Notes: generated by a model from the letters alone, not told the origin. Positions 53,760 through 63,555 are shown, counted from the first letter of the stretch. The stretch: DNA of 64,000 nt from Alkalibacterium putridalgicola (GCF_900109825.1 NZ_FOBL01000013.1:1-64000); one strand, 5' to 3'. A program made the numbers and translations.

Positions 53760-53977
53760 AACTTCTCCTTCAGTCAAAACTATTTATTCTACTACTTTAG
53801 AAGAAGAGGGGCGTCTTGTCAATTCAGTAATAATAGAAAAAGCAGGTAATGTAAAAAGGATTATATACGTACAGTGATTGTATGTTAGAATAAGTGGAGA
53901 TAATAGAAGAGTTTTTTAAGATAATAACAGGTGCAGGAGTCGAGGGGCTCTGGCATTTTTGAAAGGAAAGAATACAC

Positions 53978-54652
53978 GTGAGCAATCAAGACAAAAAAGA
54001 TAAACAGCCTGAACTGTCTACTGATGCACTGGATAAGGTCATCAATCCGGAAGATAAAACAGTTAAAAAAATCGATTCAGATCACATCTCTATTAAAGAC
54101 GACAAGTATAAGATCGTGAAAAATTATAGAGAAGCTCTGGACCTTGAATTATTGGAAGAGAGATACAGTGATTTTCTGGAAAAGTATGATTACATCGTAG
54201 GAGATATGTCTTACGGGAAATTAAGATTACGTGGATTTTATCAGGATGAGGTAAAGAAGATCCCAATCGATATGCGCATCTCATATCTGGAAGATTATTT
54301 GCTGGAGTACTGCAGCTTCGGTTGTGCTTATTTCGTACTGGAGAACTTGGAACCGAATAAAAAGCAGTCGACTCGTCAGTATGAGTCCAGCCGCAAACCT
54401 CAGTCACAAAGTAAAGGCAAAAAGAACCGTGGCGGGAAAAAACCTTATAAAAAAAAGAAGGCGTCTCATCCTTCAAAAAAATCAGATAAAAAGGAAAAAA
54501 CGACTTCCAGCACCAATTCAAGCGGTAAACGATCATTTACAAAAAAGAACCGGAACAAAACTGAGGATTCTAATCAGAAAAAAGAAGAAGTCAAAGAAGT
54601 AAAAAGTAATAGCGGCAAGACCCGCTTCCAGATCAGAAAAAAGAAAGATTAG
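53978..54652 (+). CDS. yutD: YutD-family protein with a long basic tail
   Basis: A 224-residue protein. Residues about 30-120 form the YutD (DUF1027) domain: YKIVKNYREALDLELLEERYSDFLEKYDYIVGD, with LRLRGFYQD and SFGCAYFVLENLE following. The last 100 residues are a Lys/Ser/Arg-rich low-complexity tail with no fold, suggesting RNA or ribosome contact (inference). GTG start with AAAGGAAAG upstream. It is followed by the yutF homologue, a conserved neighbour in Firmicutes. Confidence 0.9.
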   Translation: MSNQDKKDKQPELSTDALDKVINPEDKTVKKIDSDHISIKDDKYKIVKNYREALDLELLEERYSDFLEKYDYIVGDMSYGKLRLRGFYQDEVKKIPIDMRISYLEDYLLEYCSFGCAYFVLENLEPNKKQSTRQYESSRKPQSQSKGKKNRGGKKPYKKKKASHPSKKSDKKEKTTSSTNSSGKRSFTKKNRNKTEDSNQKKEEVKEVKSNSGKTRFQIRKKKD

Positions 54653-54662
54653 GAGTCAAATC

Positions 54663-55442
54663 ATGCAGGATATCAAATATCGCGGTTATTTTATCGATCT
54701 CGACGGCACAATGTATAAAGGAACAGAACCAATCAAGGAAGCCCCATATTTTGTAAAAAAACTGAAAAATAGTAAAATTCCCTATCTATTCCTCACTAAC
54801 AATTCGACCAGTACCCCCGAAGAAGTTGCGGATAGATTAAATAAAACATTCAATATACCGGCAAAAGCCGAGAATATTTACACAAGTGCTCTTGCCACAG
54901 CCGATTACGTTAAAGCGTTGAAAGGGAACCGTGTCTACGTGGTCGGAGAAGATGGATTAAGACAGGCTCTGACTGACGTCGGATGTGAACTGGTAGATGA
55001 GGACATCGATCATGTCGTTGTAGGACTTGACAGGCATCTGACATATGATAAATGTGAAGTTGCCAGTCTGGCTATCCAAAAAGGGGCGACGTTTGTAGCA
55101 ACGAATAAAGATACCAATATCCCTACAGAAAGAGGGATGAGCCCCGGAGCAGGATCTGTGATAGCCATGATCGAAAGAGCCTCTCATACTAAGCCGATAT
55201 TTGTTGGAAAACCCGAAAAAATCATGATGGCTTCAGCATTGGATAAACTGAACCTTTCTAAAAAAGAGGTACTCATGGTCGGGGACAATTACGAAACGGA
55301 TATTATGGCGGGAATAAACAGTCAGATCGATACACTGCTTGTACTCACAGGATTTACGAAGAAAGAAGACCTTGAGTATCTGGAGATCCAACCAACGTAC
55401 GTAATCAATACACTGGATGAGTGGGGCGATGATCGTGCCTGA
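54663..55442 (+). CDS. yutF: HAD-superfamily phosphatase YutF (NagD-like, TIGR01457)
   Basis: A 259-residue HAD class IIA phosphatase. Motif I is FIDLDGTMYKG, motif II LTNNST, motif III lysine in GKPEKIMM, and motif IV MVGDNYETDIMAG. The substrate is unproven; homologues act on p-nitrophenyl phosphate and small sugar phosphates. AGGAGTCAA upstream of the ATG. It overlaps the next gene. Confidence 0.94.
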   Translation: MQDIKYRGYFIDLDGTMYKGTEPIKEAPYFVKKLKNSKIPYLFLTNNSTSTPEEVADRLNKTFNIPAKAENIYTSALATADYVKALKGNRVYVVGEDGLRQALTDVGCELVDEDIDHVVVGLDRHLTYDKCEVASLAIQKGATFVATNKDTNIPTERGMSPGAGSVIAMIERASHTKPIFVGKPEKIMMASALDKLNLSKKEVLMVGDNYETDIMAGINSQIDTLLVLTGFTKKEDLEYLEIQPTYVINTLDEWGDDRA

Positions 55443-56061
55443 CATTAAAAAAATTGCAGGTGTAATCAGTCTGATTCTATTTATTATTACTGTCAGCATA
55501 GCGTTTGTCATATTATTTACACCTTTGTACTACTATTCAGCCTGGTCTCTTGGCCTGCCGGAACAGCTGGGTATGTCAATGGAAACATTAATGGAGAACT
55601 ATCATGTTTTACTAAGGTATCTTCATTTCCCGTGGATAACCGAACTGAACTTTCCGGACTTCATAAGTTCTGACAGTGGGTTGTTTCATTTCTATGAAGT
55701 GAAGCTTCTGTTTTATCTCAATTATTTTGTCCTGATCGTTTCGTCAATTGGCAGCTTCTTTTATTTGAAATCACTGAAGAAGAATAAACGCTTCTGGACA
55801 CTTCAGAAAACTTTTTTCATAGCAGCACTTGTTCCGCCGCTGCTCCTCACCTTTTTAGCTGTAAGTTTTGACAGAATGTTTGTGCTGTTTCATGAAATAT
55901 TCTTCAATAATGATGACTGGCTGTTCAATCCAGCCACAGATCCAATCATCATGGCGCTACCGCAGGAATTTTTTATGTACACCTTTTTGCTGTTTTTCCT
56001 GCTTATAGAAGTATTCTTTATTGTTGCTTATCAGTACAGCAAGAGAAATGCTTTCAAATAA
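55429..56061 (+). CDS. TIGR01906 family integral membrane protein
   Basis: A membrane protein of about 210 residues with four to five helices (about 8-30, 95-115, 130-150 and 180-203). The external loop contains YYSAWSLGLPEQLGMS and the family-typical LMENYHVLLRYLHFP and FHEIFFNNDDWLFNPATDPII (core FFNNDDWLFNP). Function unknown. Several starts are possible (55417, 55429, GTG 55435); 55429 fits a GGATGAG site. It follows yutF as in many Lactobacillales. Confidence 0.88.
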   Translation: MIVPDIKKIAGVISLILFIITVSIAFVILFTPLYYYSAWSLGLPEQLGMSMETLMENYHVLLRYLHFPWITELNFPDFISSDSGLFHFYEVKLLFYLNYFVLIVSSIGSFFYLKSLKKNKRFWTLQKTFFIAALVPPLLLTFLAVSFDRMFVLFHEIFFNNDDWLFNPATDPIIMALPQEFFMYTFLLFFLLIEVFFIVAYQYSKRNAFK

Positions 56062-56140
56062 ACTACACAGGTAAGGTGTATGCAACTGCAGAATTTGGTG
56101 ACGGAACATTACTTTGAATAGATGTTTAATTGTTACACGA

Positions 56141-56190
56141 AAATACAGAAATAGCCGAGACTAAGAGTCCCGGCTATTTCTGTATTTTAT
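56141..56190. terminator. Bidirectional terminator between TIGR01906 and pgpA
   Basis: A long stem, AAAATACAGAAATAGCCGRG with its complement to 56189, has few mismatches and A/T flanks, between convergent genes. Confidence 0.9.
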
Positions 56191-56193
56191 ATT

Positions 56194-56703
56194 CTATTTC
56201 ATTATTTTAGAAATACCCGGATTATCATGAGCAAGGCGGCTGGCAGCCGCTGCAGCAATGGCGCCTACAATATCATCTAAAAAAGTGTGTGTTTGATTGG
56301 AGTGAGTATGATCATCCAGACGCTTGATCAGTTTCGGCTTGGTTTTATCCAGAAATCCGTAATTGGTAAACCCAATAGAACCGTAAACATTCACGATGGA
56401 TAGAGCCAGTATCTCATCGATACCATACAAACTTTCATCTTCTTCAATGATTTCCTGAAGGGGACTGGAAAGTTTGCCTTCTTCTGTCAATACATCCAAT
56501 TCAATGCCTGTGAGTATAGCGTTCTGCACTTCTCTTTTTCTGATAACAGCCTTAACATTTTCCAGGCAGAGATCCACCGATATTTCAGTCAGGTAAGGAG
56601 ACTGCAGATCATAAACGAGCTCAGCGATCTCTTCTAACTCAACACCACGATCGTTCAATCTTTTCAATGCGACTTCATGTAATTTAGATCCTGATTGTAC
56701 CAT
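56194..56703 (-). CDS. pgpA: Phosphatidylglycerophosphatase A family protein
   Basis: A 169-residue protein of the PgpA/YutG group, predicted to remove the phosphate from phosphatidylglycerol phosphate or a related lipid. An N-terminal cytoplasmic helical region (KLHEVALKRLNDRGVELEEIAELVYDLQ core RGVELEEIAELV) precedes the PgpA core with YGSIGFTNYGFLDK and FLDDIVGAIAAAAASRL. It lacks strong membrane helices, as is usual for the Gram-positive form. AGGAGGAAT precedes the ATG. It is near yutD-yutF, a common arrangement. Confidence 0.88.
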   Translation of the reverse strand: MVQSGSKLHEVALKRLNDRGVELEEIAELVYDLQSPYLTEISVDLCLENVKAVIRKREVQNAILTGIELDVLTEEGKLSSPLQEIIEEDESLYGIDEILALSIVNVYGSIGFTNYGFLDKTKPKLIKRLDDHTHSNQTHTFLDDIVGAIAAAAASRLAHDNPGISKIMK

Positions 56704-56718
56704 AATGATTCCTCCTTT

Positions 56719-57720
56719 TTATTCTTCAAATGACAACTTAGTACTCTGTATAGGTTGGGCATGTTCTTTTGGATGAATGGAATGTACAGCGTGATTGACA
56801 GCGGTGGGGGCTTCCCCGAAACCGGTAGCGATCAGCTTGATTTTTCCATCAAAAGTGATACTGTCTCCTGCGGCATAGATACCGTCGATCGATGTTTCCA
56901 TTTTACTGTTTACGATAATGTCTGTCCGGTCAAGATCTAATCCCCATTGTTTAACAGGTCCAAGCTTAGAAACAAAGCCATAGTTGACGATAAAATAATC
57001 CAAATCGATTTTTTTTAGTTTATTTCCTCTTGTTTCTTTAAAAATAACAGAAGACAATGAGTTTCCCTCTCCCATCAATTCATGAGGAACAAAAGGAGTG
57101 AGCAGTTCTATACTCGAAGACTTAAGCATCTCGACGGATCCTTCATGAGCCCTGAACCGGTCGCGCCGATGGACCAAGTATACCTTTTTGGCAACAGATT
57201 CTAAAGTAAGAGCCCAGTCGACAGCAGTGTCACCGCCGCCGCAGATAACAACCGTCTTGTCTCTATATTGCTCGATTTGCTTGACGATATAGTGCAGGTT
57301 ATTGTCTTCATAGTTATCGGCATCAGGGACAGTCAGTTTTCTGGGATTGAAAGAGCCTTGTCCGGTAGCTATCACGATGGTTTTGGAATAATGGATGCCT
57401 TTAGAAGTTGTCAATTCAAACAGATGGTCATCCAGCTTCTGTATGTGGGTGACTTCTTCCTCCAGACAGATGGTCTGATCGAAATGCTGCATTTGAGCGG
57501 TCAACTGGTGAACCAGTTCTTTTCCAGTGACGCCCGCGTAACCCCCCACGTCATACAGTGTTTTTTCGGGATACAAGAGGGCGACCTGACCGCCCAAAAC
57601 CGGCAGGGATTCAATCATTTTTGTTTTTGCATTCCGCATACCGGCGTAAAATGCGGCAAACATGCCGATCGGGCCACCCCCGATAATGGTTATATCGAAT
57701 ATTTCTTCTGAATCAGTCAA
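56719..57720 (-). CDS. yumC: Ferredoxin/flavodoxin-NADP reductase, YumC type
   Basis: A 333-residue thioredoxin-reductase-like flavoprotein without the redox CxxC motif. The FAD motif is IIGGGPIGMFAAFYAG, and the NADPH motif is VICGGGDTAVDWALTL followed by VHRRDRFRAHE. YAAGDSITFDGKIKLIATGFGEAPTAV gives the C-terminal FAD site (core GFGEAPTAVNHA). It transfers electrons between NADPH and ferredoxin or flavodoxin. TAACCCTCCGT in the plus strand reads as a GGAGGGTT ribosome site before the ATG at 57720. Confidence 0.93.
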   Translation of the reverse strand: MTDSEEIFDITIIGGGPIGMFAAFYAGMRNAKTKMIESLPVLGGQVALLYPEKTLYDVGGYAGVTGKELVHQLTAQMQHFDQTICLEEEVTHIQKLDDHLFELTTSKGIHYSKTIVIATGQGSFNPRKLTVPDADNYEDNNLHYIVKQIEQYRDKTVVICGGGDTAVDWALTLESVAKKVYLVHRRDRFRAHEGSVEMLKSSSIELLTPFVPHELMGEGNSLSSVIFKETRGNKLKKIDLDYFIVNYGFVSKLGPVKQWGLDLDRTDIIVNSKMETSIDGIYAAGDSITFDGKIKLIATGFGEAPTAVNHAVHSIHPKEHAQPIQSTKLSFEE

Positions 57721-57755
57721 ACTTAACCCTCCGTGTACAGTTCCTAGTGATAGTT

Positions 57756-58238
57756 TTAATAAAAGAGACTAATAACAAGTGCGATAATGATGCCTGAAAT
57801 GATCCCAAAAAAGACTTCGATCGGTTTGTGGCCAAGGAACCCTCTCGATCTCAGTTCTTCATCATCTTCCTTCAGTACTTCTTCGTGATGATATTTAGAG
57901 AATGATTTTTGCAGATCATCAAAGTCTCTGATCAGTTCATTGATGATGATCCCATGCTCTCCGCTTTGGCGTCTCACACCCATAGAGTCAAACATAACAA
58001 TGACCCCGAAAGTGAAGGCGATGGCGACATAAGGAGAAGCCACTCCATATTCGATCAGTAAACTCGTAACCAAAGCTGTGACTCCGGCAGAGTGTGAACT
58101 GGGCATGCCGCCTGTCGACATAGCCAAGGCTACTGTTGAAGGACGCTTCAAAAAGTAGGCGACCGGGATTTTAATGAGTTGAGATAAAATAATGGCTGAC
58201 AAAGCAGCAACTAAGGGATAATTTTCCAGTAATGTCAT
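57756..58238 (-). CDS. yuiD: Divergent PAP2 family protein (YuiD)
   Basis: A 160-residue membrane protein with four helices and the divergent acid-phosphatase signature TGGMPSSHSAGVTAL plus FDSMGVRRQSGEHG. Members resemble VanZ/PAP2-type phosphatases acting on membrane lipids; the real substrate is unknown. It is transcribed in the same direction as yumC, 35 bases upstream of it, so the two may form an operon. Confidence 0.9.
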   Translation of the reverse strand: MTLLENYPLVAALSAIILSQLIKIPVAYFLKRPSTVALAMSTGGMPSSHSAGVTALVTSLLIEYGVASPYVAIAFTFGVIVMFDSMGVRRQSGEHGIIINELIRDFDDLQKSFSKYHHEEVLKEDDEELRSRGFLGHKPIEVFFGIISGIIIALVISLFY

Positions 58239-58333
58239 TTAACAACGTCCTTTTTAAGATTGATAGGCACCTTTTAATAATAACATGAACAAAAGAAAAA
58301 AATTATAAAAAAGTTTCACAAAAGTAAAACTTA

Positions 58334-58362
58334 TTGGAAAACGAAATGAACTACGGTAAACT
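58334..58362 (+). promoter_or_regulatory. Promoter of the cyclophilin gene
   Basis: TTGGAA (58334-58339) and TAAACT (58357-58362) have a 17-base spacer, about 20 bases before the AGGAGGAAT ribosome site. Confidence 0.55.
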
Positions 58363-58394
58363 AAAGACACATCAAATTTAGGAGGAATTAGAAC

Positions 58395-58991
58395 ATGAAT
58401 GAATTTCCACAGTTAAATAGTGATAAAGATACAGGATTAAGAGCAGTGATCAAAACGAACAAAGGGGACATGACGGTCCGCTTATTCCCGGAACATGCTC
58501 CAAAAACGGTCGAAAACTTTGTTGGTCTTGCAAAAAAAGGATATTATGATGGGGTCATCTTCCACCGCGTCATCCCTAACTTCATGATCCAGGGCGGCGA
58601 TCCTACCGGAAGCGGTATGGGAGGAGAAAGCTTCTTCGGCGGAAATTTTGAAGATGAATTCAGTCCGGAACTGTTCAATTTAAACGGAGCCCTTTCAATG
58701 GCAAATGCGGGTCCAAATACCAACTCAAGTCAGTTTTTTGTTGTCACCATGTCAGAGCTTCCTGAACAAATGGTCTCCCAATTGGAAGCTGCCGGTTTCC
58801 CTGATGAAATCATCGAAGCCTATAAGGAACAAGGGGGAACACCCTGGCTGGATCAGAAACATACGGTTTTCGGACAACTTGTAGAAGGTTATGATGTAGC
58901 TGATACCATCCAGAATGTAGACAGAAACGCTATGGACAAACCGAATGAAGATGTTGTAATCGAAACAGTGACGATATTGGATGACAAATAA
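58395..58991 (+). CDS. ppiB: Peptidyl-prolyl cis-trans isomerase, cyclophilin type
   Basis: A 198-residue cyclophilin that speeds proline isomerisation in folding. [19 protein letters not shown] carries the active-site Arg and Phe; [19 protein letters not shown] and [13 protein letters not shown] complete the barrel. There is no signal peptide, so it is cytoplasmic. A bulge ([25 protein letters not shown], about 120-145) distinguishes the Lactobacillales form. AGGAGGAAT precedes the ATG. Confidence 0.95.
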   Translation: MNEFPQLNSDKDTGLRAVIKTNKGDMTVRLFPEHAPKTVENFVGLAKKGYYDGVIFHRVIPNFMIQGGDPTGSGMGGESFFGGNFEDEFSPELFNLNGALSMANAGPNTNSSQFFVVTMSELPEQMVSQLEAAGFPDEIIEAYKEQGGTPWLDQKHTVFGQLVEGYDVADTIQNVDRNAMDKPNEDVVIETVTILDDK

Positions 58992-59022
58992 AAACCAGTT
59001 GATATGAGAAAAGAGGTATTTC

Positions 59023-59877
59023 ATGTTAGGTGCGATCGAAGCAGGTGGAACAAAATTTGTTCTTGCAGTGAGCGACAACACTCTTGAACATGTGGAAAAG
59101 CTCTCTATTCCAACCACGACACCTGAAGAAACGTTTGATAAGGTTTTTGAATTTTTTGATAATTACACTCTGGAAGCCATCGGTGTTGGATCATTTGGTC
59201 CGATCGATGTAAATAAGAACTCTTCCACCTACGGCTATGTCACATCTACACCTAAACTGGCATGGCAGAATGTCGATTTTTTAGGAAAACTGAAAGAAAG
59301 ATACGCTGTCCCCGTCGCATGGACAACAGATGTCAACGCAGCGGCATACGGTGAACTGAAAAAAGGTGCTGCCGTTGGTAAAAACTCTTGCCTTTATCTC
59401 ACGGTCGGGACAGGTATCGGAGGAGGAGCCGTTATAAACGGAGAGCCTCTTGAAGGCTACGGACATCCTGAAATGGGGCACATTCCGGTCAGAATGCACG
59501 AAGAAGATTCCTTTAAAGGCACATGTCCTTATCACAGCAACTGTCTGGAAGGACTTGCTGCCGGTCCAGCGATAGAACAGCGATACAATAAAAAAGCTCA
59601 GTATCTGACCGACAGGAAAGACGTATGGGACATTGAAGCCTACTATCTTGCGCAGGCGCTGATGACGTACACGTTGACACTTAGTCCTGAAAAAATCATT
59701 TTAGGCGGTGGGGTCATGAAACAGTCACAGCTGTACCCGCTTATCAGGAAAGAATTTTCCAAGCTGGTAAATGGTTATGTGGCGACACCAGACCTAGACG
59801 AGTATATTGTCTCGCCAGGACTGGATGACAATGCGGGCATAACTGGGTGCCTACTCCTGGCACAAAAAGAATTATAG
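59023..59877 (+). CDS. scrK: ROK-family fructokinase
   Basis: A 284-residue sugar kinase. The ATP loop is GAIEAGGTKF, GVGSFGPIDVN is the substrate-side motif of the fructokinase branch, VGTGIGGGAVING is the ROK signature, and the zinc site is HPEMGH plus CPYHSNCLEGLAAG. It should phosphorylate fructose to fructose 6-phosphate, feeding Pgi further downstream. AAAGAGGTATTTC lies upstream of the ATG, and a terminator follows. Confidence 0.93.
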   Translation: MLGAIEAGGTKFVLAVSDNTLEHVEKLSIPTTTPEETFDKVFEFFDNYTLEAIGVGSFGPIDVNKNSSTYGYVTSTPKLAWQNVDFLGKLKERYAVPVAWTTDVNAAAYGELKKGAAVGKNSCLYLTVGTGIGGGAVINGEPLEGYGHPEMGHIPVRMHEEDSFKGTCPYHSNCLEGLAAGPAIEQRYNKKAQYLTDRKDVWDIEAYYLAQALMTYTLTLSPEKIILGGGVMKQSQLYPLIRKEFSKLVNGYVATPDLDEYIVSPGLDDNAGITGCLLLAQKEL

Positions 59878-59880
59878 CAA

Positions 59881-59920
59881 GTAAAAAAGCATTTCTCTAA
59901 GTCGAGAAATGCTTTTTTAC
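59881..59920. terminator. Bidirectional terminator between scrK and malY
   Basis: GTAAAAAAGCATTTCTC (59881-59897) pairs perfectly with 59904-59920 around a 6-base loop. Confidence 0.93.
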
Positions 59921-59938
59921 ATATAATTAGTTACTATT

Positions 59939-61114
59939 TTAGTTACTATAATGATCAAAAACAGTCTTGATCCGCTTCAGGCCATCCATAAGAAGAGACT
60001 TGGGGACAGCAAAATTCAGTCGCATATATGATTTTCCGCTTGGACCGTAGCTGATACCATCGTTCAGTCCGATTTTTCCTGTTTGAGCAAACGTTTCTCT
60101 CAACTTATCATCGTCAACGCCTAAACGAGAAGCATCGAACCAGAAAAGGTAAGTGGCTTCAGGGACCATATAGGAGACCTCGGGAAGTTCTTTGTCAAAA
60201 AAATCGGTGACGATCGAACGGTTGGCTTCCAGTTTTTCAAGTAAGGCTTCATGCCATTCATTTGACTCTGACAAGGCAGCTTCAGTCGCTCTCATCCCAA
60301 ATGTGTTAACGATATCCAGTTCGGTTTCTTCCTGGACCTTTACCAGCTTAGCCTTTAAAACTTCATTAAAGACTAGGATGAAAGAAGTCTTAACCCCTGC
60401 AATGTTAAAAGTCTTAGTAGCTGAATGAAGGGTGACCACCCAGTCCTTATATGAATCATCTAAAGTAACAGGTGACACACAGGTCTTCTCACTGTATACA
60501 AGATCACTGTGGATCTCATCGCTGATCAGGATCACCTTATATTTTTTACACAATTCTACCAGCTGGACCAGCTCATCTTCTGACCATACTCTTCCGCCGG
60601 GATTATGCGGATTACTTAAAACAAATAACCTGATATTTTCATCTTTAAACTGACGTTCTATATCATCAAAATCCATCGTGTACTGTCCATCTTCAATATC
60701 CAGAGAAGTGCGGAAAACACGCCGTTCGTTTTTGTTGACCATTGAAAAGAACGGGGGGTAAACTGGTTCATGTATCAGTACACTCTCTCCGGGTTCAGTG
60801 AAAGCCTGGACAGCTACAGCAATGGATGACAGCACACCAGGCGACAGCAGGATGTTCTCTCTTTCCGTGGGCATGTTATGCTTGGTTTTCTGCCAGTTAC
60901 TGATAGAGGTGAAGAGTGAATCCGGGGGAAAAGTATATCCGAGGACTTCTTCATCGATCATTTTTCGGAGGGCATCTTTAATGGGGCGGGCATTATCGAA
61001 ATCCATGTCAGCTACCCACATAGGTAAAACGTCTGGACTGCCGAAAATCTTCTCAGCTCTGTCCCATTTGACACTGCTCGTCTGTTTCCGGTCAACTATC
61101 TTCTCAAAATCCAT
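59939..61114 (-). CDS. patB: MalY/PatB-family aminotransferase (cystathionine beta-lyase)
   Basis: A 391-residue PLP enzyme of fold type I. The N-terminal SSVKWDRAEKIFGSPDVLPMWVADMDF is the hallmark of the MalY/PatB family (core PMWVADMDF). The Schiff-base lysine is in HSATKTFNIAGVKTSF, and LSNPHNPGGRVW and LISDEIHSDL are present. It probably splits cystathionine or other C-S bonds to give homocysteine or a thiol plus pyruvate and ammonia. Monocistronic; the start at 61114 has AAAGGAGCG upstream. Confidence 0.93.
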   Translation of the reverse strand: MDFEKIVDRKQTSSVKWDRAEKIFGSPDVLPMWVADMDFDNARPIKDALRKMIDEEVLGYTFPPDSLFTSISNWQKTKHNMPTERENILLSPGVLSSIAVAVQAFTEPGESVLIHEPVYPPFFSMVNKNERRVFRTSLDIEDGQYTMDFDDIERQFKDENIRLFVLSNPHNPGGRVWSEDELVQLVELCKKYKVILISDEIHSDLVYSEKTCVSPVTLDDSYKDWVVTLHSATKTFNIAGVKTSFILVFNEVLKAKLVKVQEETELDIVNTFGMRATEAALSESNEWHEALLEKLEANRSIVTDFFDKELPEVSYMVPEATYLFWFDASRLGVDDDKLRETFAQTGKIGLNDGISYGPSGKSYMRLNFAVPKSLLMDGLKRIKTVFDHYSN

Positions 61115-61274
61115 GTGATCGCTCCTTTAACATAATAGTATAGTCTAAGTATCTTTCATCTGACTTATGATATCAAGGGGGTAAATCCATAAGATGGTTT
61201 CCAAAACTGCCTTTTTCATGCTATACTATTTTATGATAATTCGAATCATGCCATGATAGTAAAGAGGTGAGTTC

Positions 61275-61652
61275 ATGGTCTACAAAATTGGTCAGAAAGT
61301 AAGAGGAACCGTTACTGGAATTCAACCGTACGGAGCCTTCGTTTCCATAGATGAGGACACACAGGGGCTTATTCATATATCAGAACTGAAACATGGATAT
61401 ATAAAAGATATAGCTGAAATCGTTTCTAAAGGAGACGAAATCGATGTCATGATCATGGATATCGATGAATATTCTAACAAAATCAGTTTATCTCTAAGGA
61501 GTCTTCAGAAACCTAAATACCATCCTTTTGCAAACCGGAAAAACATCTCCAGATATGGAAGGAAAACAGGTGTCGGATTTAAATCGATCGATGATAAGAT
61601 GCCTGGATGGACAGAACGAGCTCTGAAGGAAATCGAAAACAGCAGAAAATAG
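61275..61652 (+). CDS. cvfD: S1-domain RNA-binding regulator, CvfD/Ygs/GSP13 type
   Basis: A 125-residue protein with one S1 RNA-binding domain at 4-75 (GQKVRGTVTGIQPYGAFVSIDEDTQGLIHISEL core GAFVSIDEDTQGLIHISE) and a basic C-terminal tail containing GFKSIDDKMPGWTERALKEI. Homologues are ribosome-associated, stress-related post-transcriptional regulators. AAGAGGTGAG precedes the ATG. It starts a short run with the Nudix-like gene and pgi. Confidence 0.93.
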   Translation: MVYKIGQKVRGTVTGIQPYGAFVSIDEDTQGLIHISELKHGYIKDIAEIVSKGDEIDVMIMDIDEYSNKISLSLRSLQKPKYHPFANRKNISRYGRKTGVGFKSIDDKMPGWTERALKEIENSRK

Positions 61653-61692
61653 CCAGTCCTTAAAATTTAGTAATAGAAGGGTGTAAATAATA

Positions 61693-62085
61693 GTGATTAA
61701 GGGAAACCATTATGTAGCCAGTACTATCTTAGTTAAAGATGAAGAAGGTCGTTATGTATTTTTGGTTAAAGAAGAGAAAGATGGATATTCGTTTCCAGCC
61801 GCTGTCGTTGAACCTAAAAAGACAGGGCTAGCCTGTGTGATAAACAGACTGAAAGAAATCGTCGATATTAATATCGAGAATTTAGAGTTGAACGAGTTGA
61901 CCAATGCGATCGTTCACGACAATCGTATTCCCTTATTCGTGTTTATTTATGAAGACGATGACCTTTCATCCCCCCAAGATCTCTTGATAGAAAATAATGA
62001 TTTATCATGGGTCCATTCAGAAAATATCGTCTCTACACTGGAAGAGTGGAAAATTTCCGGTGTTCCACAATTTTTACTTATATAA
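61693..62085 (+). CDS. Nudix-fold-like protein lacking the Nudix box
   Basis: A 130-residue protein. The opening HYVASTILVKDEEGRYVFLVKEEKDGYSFPAAVVE (core TILVKDEEGRYVFLVKEE) and the end SWVHSENIVSTLEEWKISG follow the strand and helix order of Nudix hydrolases. The catalytic box GX5EX7REUXEEXGU is replaced by VEPKKTGLACVINRLKEIVDI, without the REUXEE glutamates. A hydrolase role is therefore unlikely; a binding role is possible. GTG start with a GAAGGGTG site. It sits 27 bases upstream of pgi. Confidence 0.75.
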   Translation: MIKGNHYVASTILVKDEEGRYVFLVKEEKDGYSFPAAVVEPKKTGLACVINRLKEIVDINIENLELNELTNAIVHDNRIPLFVFIYEDDDLSSPQDLLIENNDLSWVHSENIVSTLEEWKISGVPQFLLI

Positions 62086-62112
62086 AATATAAAAAAATGG
62101 AGGAAAAAATTT

Positions 62113-63462
62113 ATGTCACACATTACATTTGATGACTCTAAGGTAATGGGTCAGTTTATCAATAAAGAGGAATTGGATTATATGCAGCCGCAAGTCACTG
62201 CTGCACACAAGTTGCTGCGCGAAAAGACTGGTCCCGGTAGTGACTTTCTGGGATGGGTAGATTTACCGGAAGATTATGACAAGGAAGAGTTCAGCCGCAT
62301 TAAAAAGGCTGCTGATAAAATCAAATCTGATTCAGAAGTTCTTGTTGTTATCGGTATCGGTGGCTCTTATTTGGGTGCAAAAGCCGCCCTCGACTTTTTA
62401 AATCACTCTTTCTATAATGAACTGAGTGCAGATAAACGTGATACACCTCAGATTTTCTTTGCAGGTAATAGTATCAGTTCTACCTACTTATCAGATCTGA
62501 TCGAAGTGATTGGAGAGAAAGATTTCTCTGTCAACATTATTTCTAAATCTGGAACGACAACTGAACCTGCTTTGGCGTTTAGAGTGTTCAAAAACCTTCT
62601 GATCGAAAAATATGGTGAAGAAGAAGCAAAATCACGTATTTTTGCTACAACAGACAAAGAGAAGGGTGCACTGAAATCATTAGCTGACGCTGAAGGCTAT
62701 GAATCTTTTGTTATCCCTGATGATGTCGGCGGACGCTTTTCTGTATTGACTGCTGTAGGTCTGCTGCCGATTGCTGTAGGCGGGGGAGATGTAGACAAGC
62801 TGATGGAAGGTGCAAATCAGGCTCGTGTGGATTTCGCTAATGAGAATATAACTGAAAACAGTGCGTACCAATATGCTGCTTTAAGAAACATCCTGTATAG
62901 AAAAGGAAAAGTGACAGAACTGCTGATCAATTATGAACCAAACTTGCAGTACCTTTCAGAATGGTGGAAACAATTATTCGGTGAATCAGAAGGCAAAGAT
63001 CAAAAAGGCATCTACCCATCAAGTGCAAACTTCTCTACTGATCTGCACTCTTTAGGGCAGTATATCCAAGACGGTAGAAGAAACTTATTTGAAACAGTTA
63101 TTAAAGTGGATAAGCCTAAGAAGTCATTGACCATCCCTAAAGAAAAAGAAGATCTGGACGGTTTAGGTTATCTTGAAGGAAAAGAAATCGACTTCGTGAA
63201 TACGAAAGCTTTTGAAGGAACTGTTTTGGCTCATACAGATGGCGAAGTGCCAAACTTTGTATTGACCATCCCAGATACATCAGCTTATACATTAGGTTAT
63301 CTCTTTTATTTCTTCGAAGCTGCTGTAGCAATCTCAGGCTATTTAAACAGTGTCAATCCGTTTGACCAGCCGGGTGTAGAAGCTTATAAGAAAAATATGT
63401 TTGCACTATTAGGAAAACCTGGATTTGAAGATCTGGCAAAAGAACTGAATCACAGATTATAA
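62113..63462 (+). CDS. pgi: Glucose-6-phosphate isomerase
   Basis: A 449-residue sugar isomerase interconverting glucose 6-phosphate and fructose 6-phosphate in glycolysis. [83 protein letters not shown] (core [10 protein letters not shown]) and the C-terminal lysine in [15 protein letters not shown] are all conserved. The length is right for the Gram-positive form. AATGGAGGAAA precedes the ATG. Codon use is that of a highly expressed gene. Confidence 0.98.
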   Translation: MSHITFDDSKVMGQFINKEELDYMQPQVTAAHKLLREKTGPGSDFLGWVDLPEDYDKEEFSRIKKAADKIKSDSEVLVVIGIGGSYLGAKAALDFLNHSFYNELSADKRDTPQIFFAGNSISSTYLSDLIEVIGEKDFSVNIISKSGTTTEPALAFRVFKNLLIEKYGEEEAKSRIFATTDKEKGALKSLADAEGYESFVIPDDVGGRFSVLTAVGLLPIAVGGGDVDKLMEGANQARVDFANENITENSAYQYAALRNILYRKGKVTELLINYEPNLQYLSEWWKQLFGESEGKDQKGIYPSSANFSTDLHSLGQYIQDGRRNLFETVIKVDKPKKSLTIPKEKEDLDGLGYLEGKEIDFVNTKAFEGTVLAHTDGEVPNFVLTIPDTSAYTLGYLFYFFEAAVAISGYLNSVNPFDQPGVEAYKKNMFALLGKPGFEDLAKELNHRL

Positions 63463-63470
63463 TCTGCTTT

Positions 63471-63507
63471 AAAAGAGAAAAGAGCATTTGCTCTTTTCTC
63501 TTTTTTT
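63471..63507 (+). terminator. Rho-independent terminator after pgi
   Basis: A 16-bp perfect stem (63471-63486 with 63489-63504) around a very short loop is followed by T3. Confidence 0.92.
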
Positions 63508-63555
63508 AATATCGTGTATTCTATTAATTAAATAGCTTTGAGAGAGGGGTTCTTT

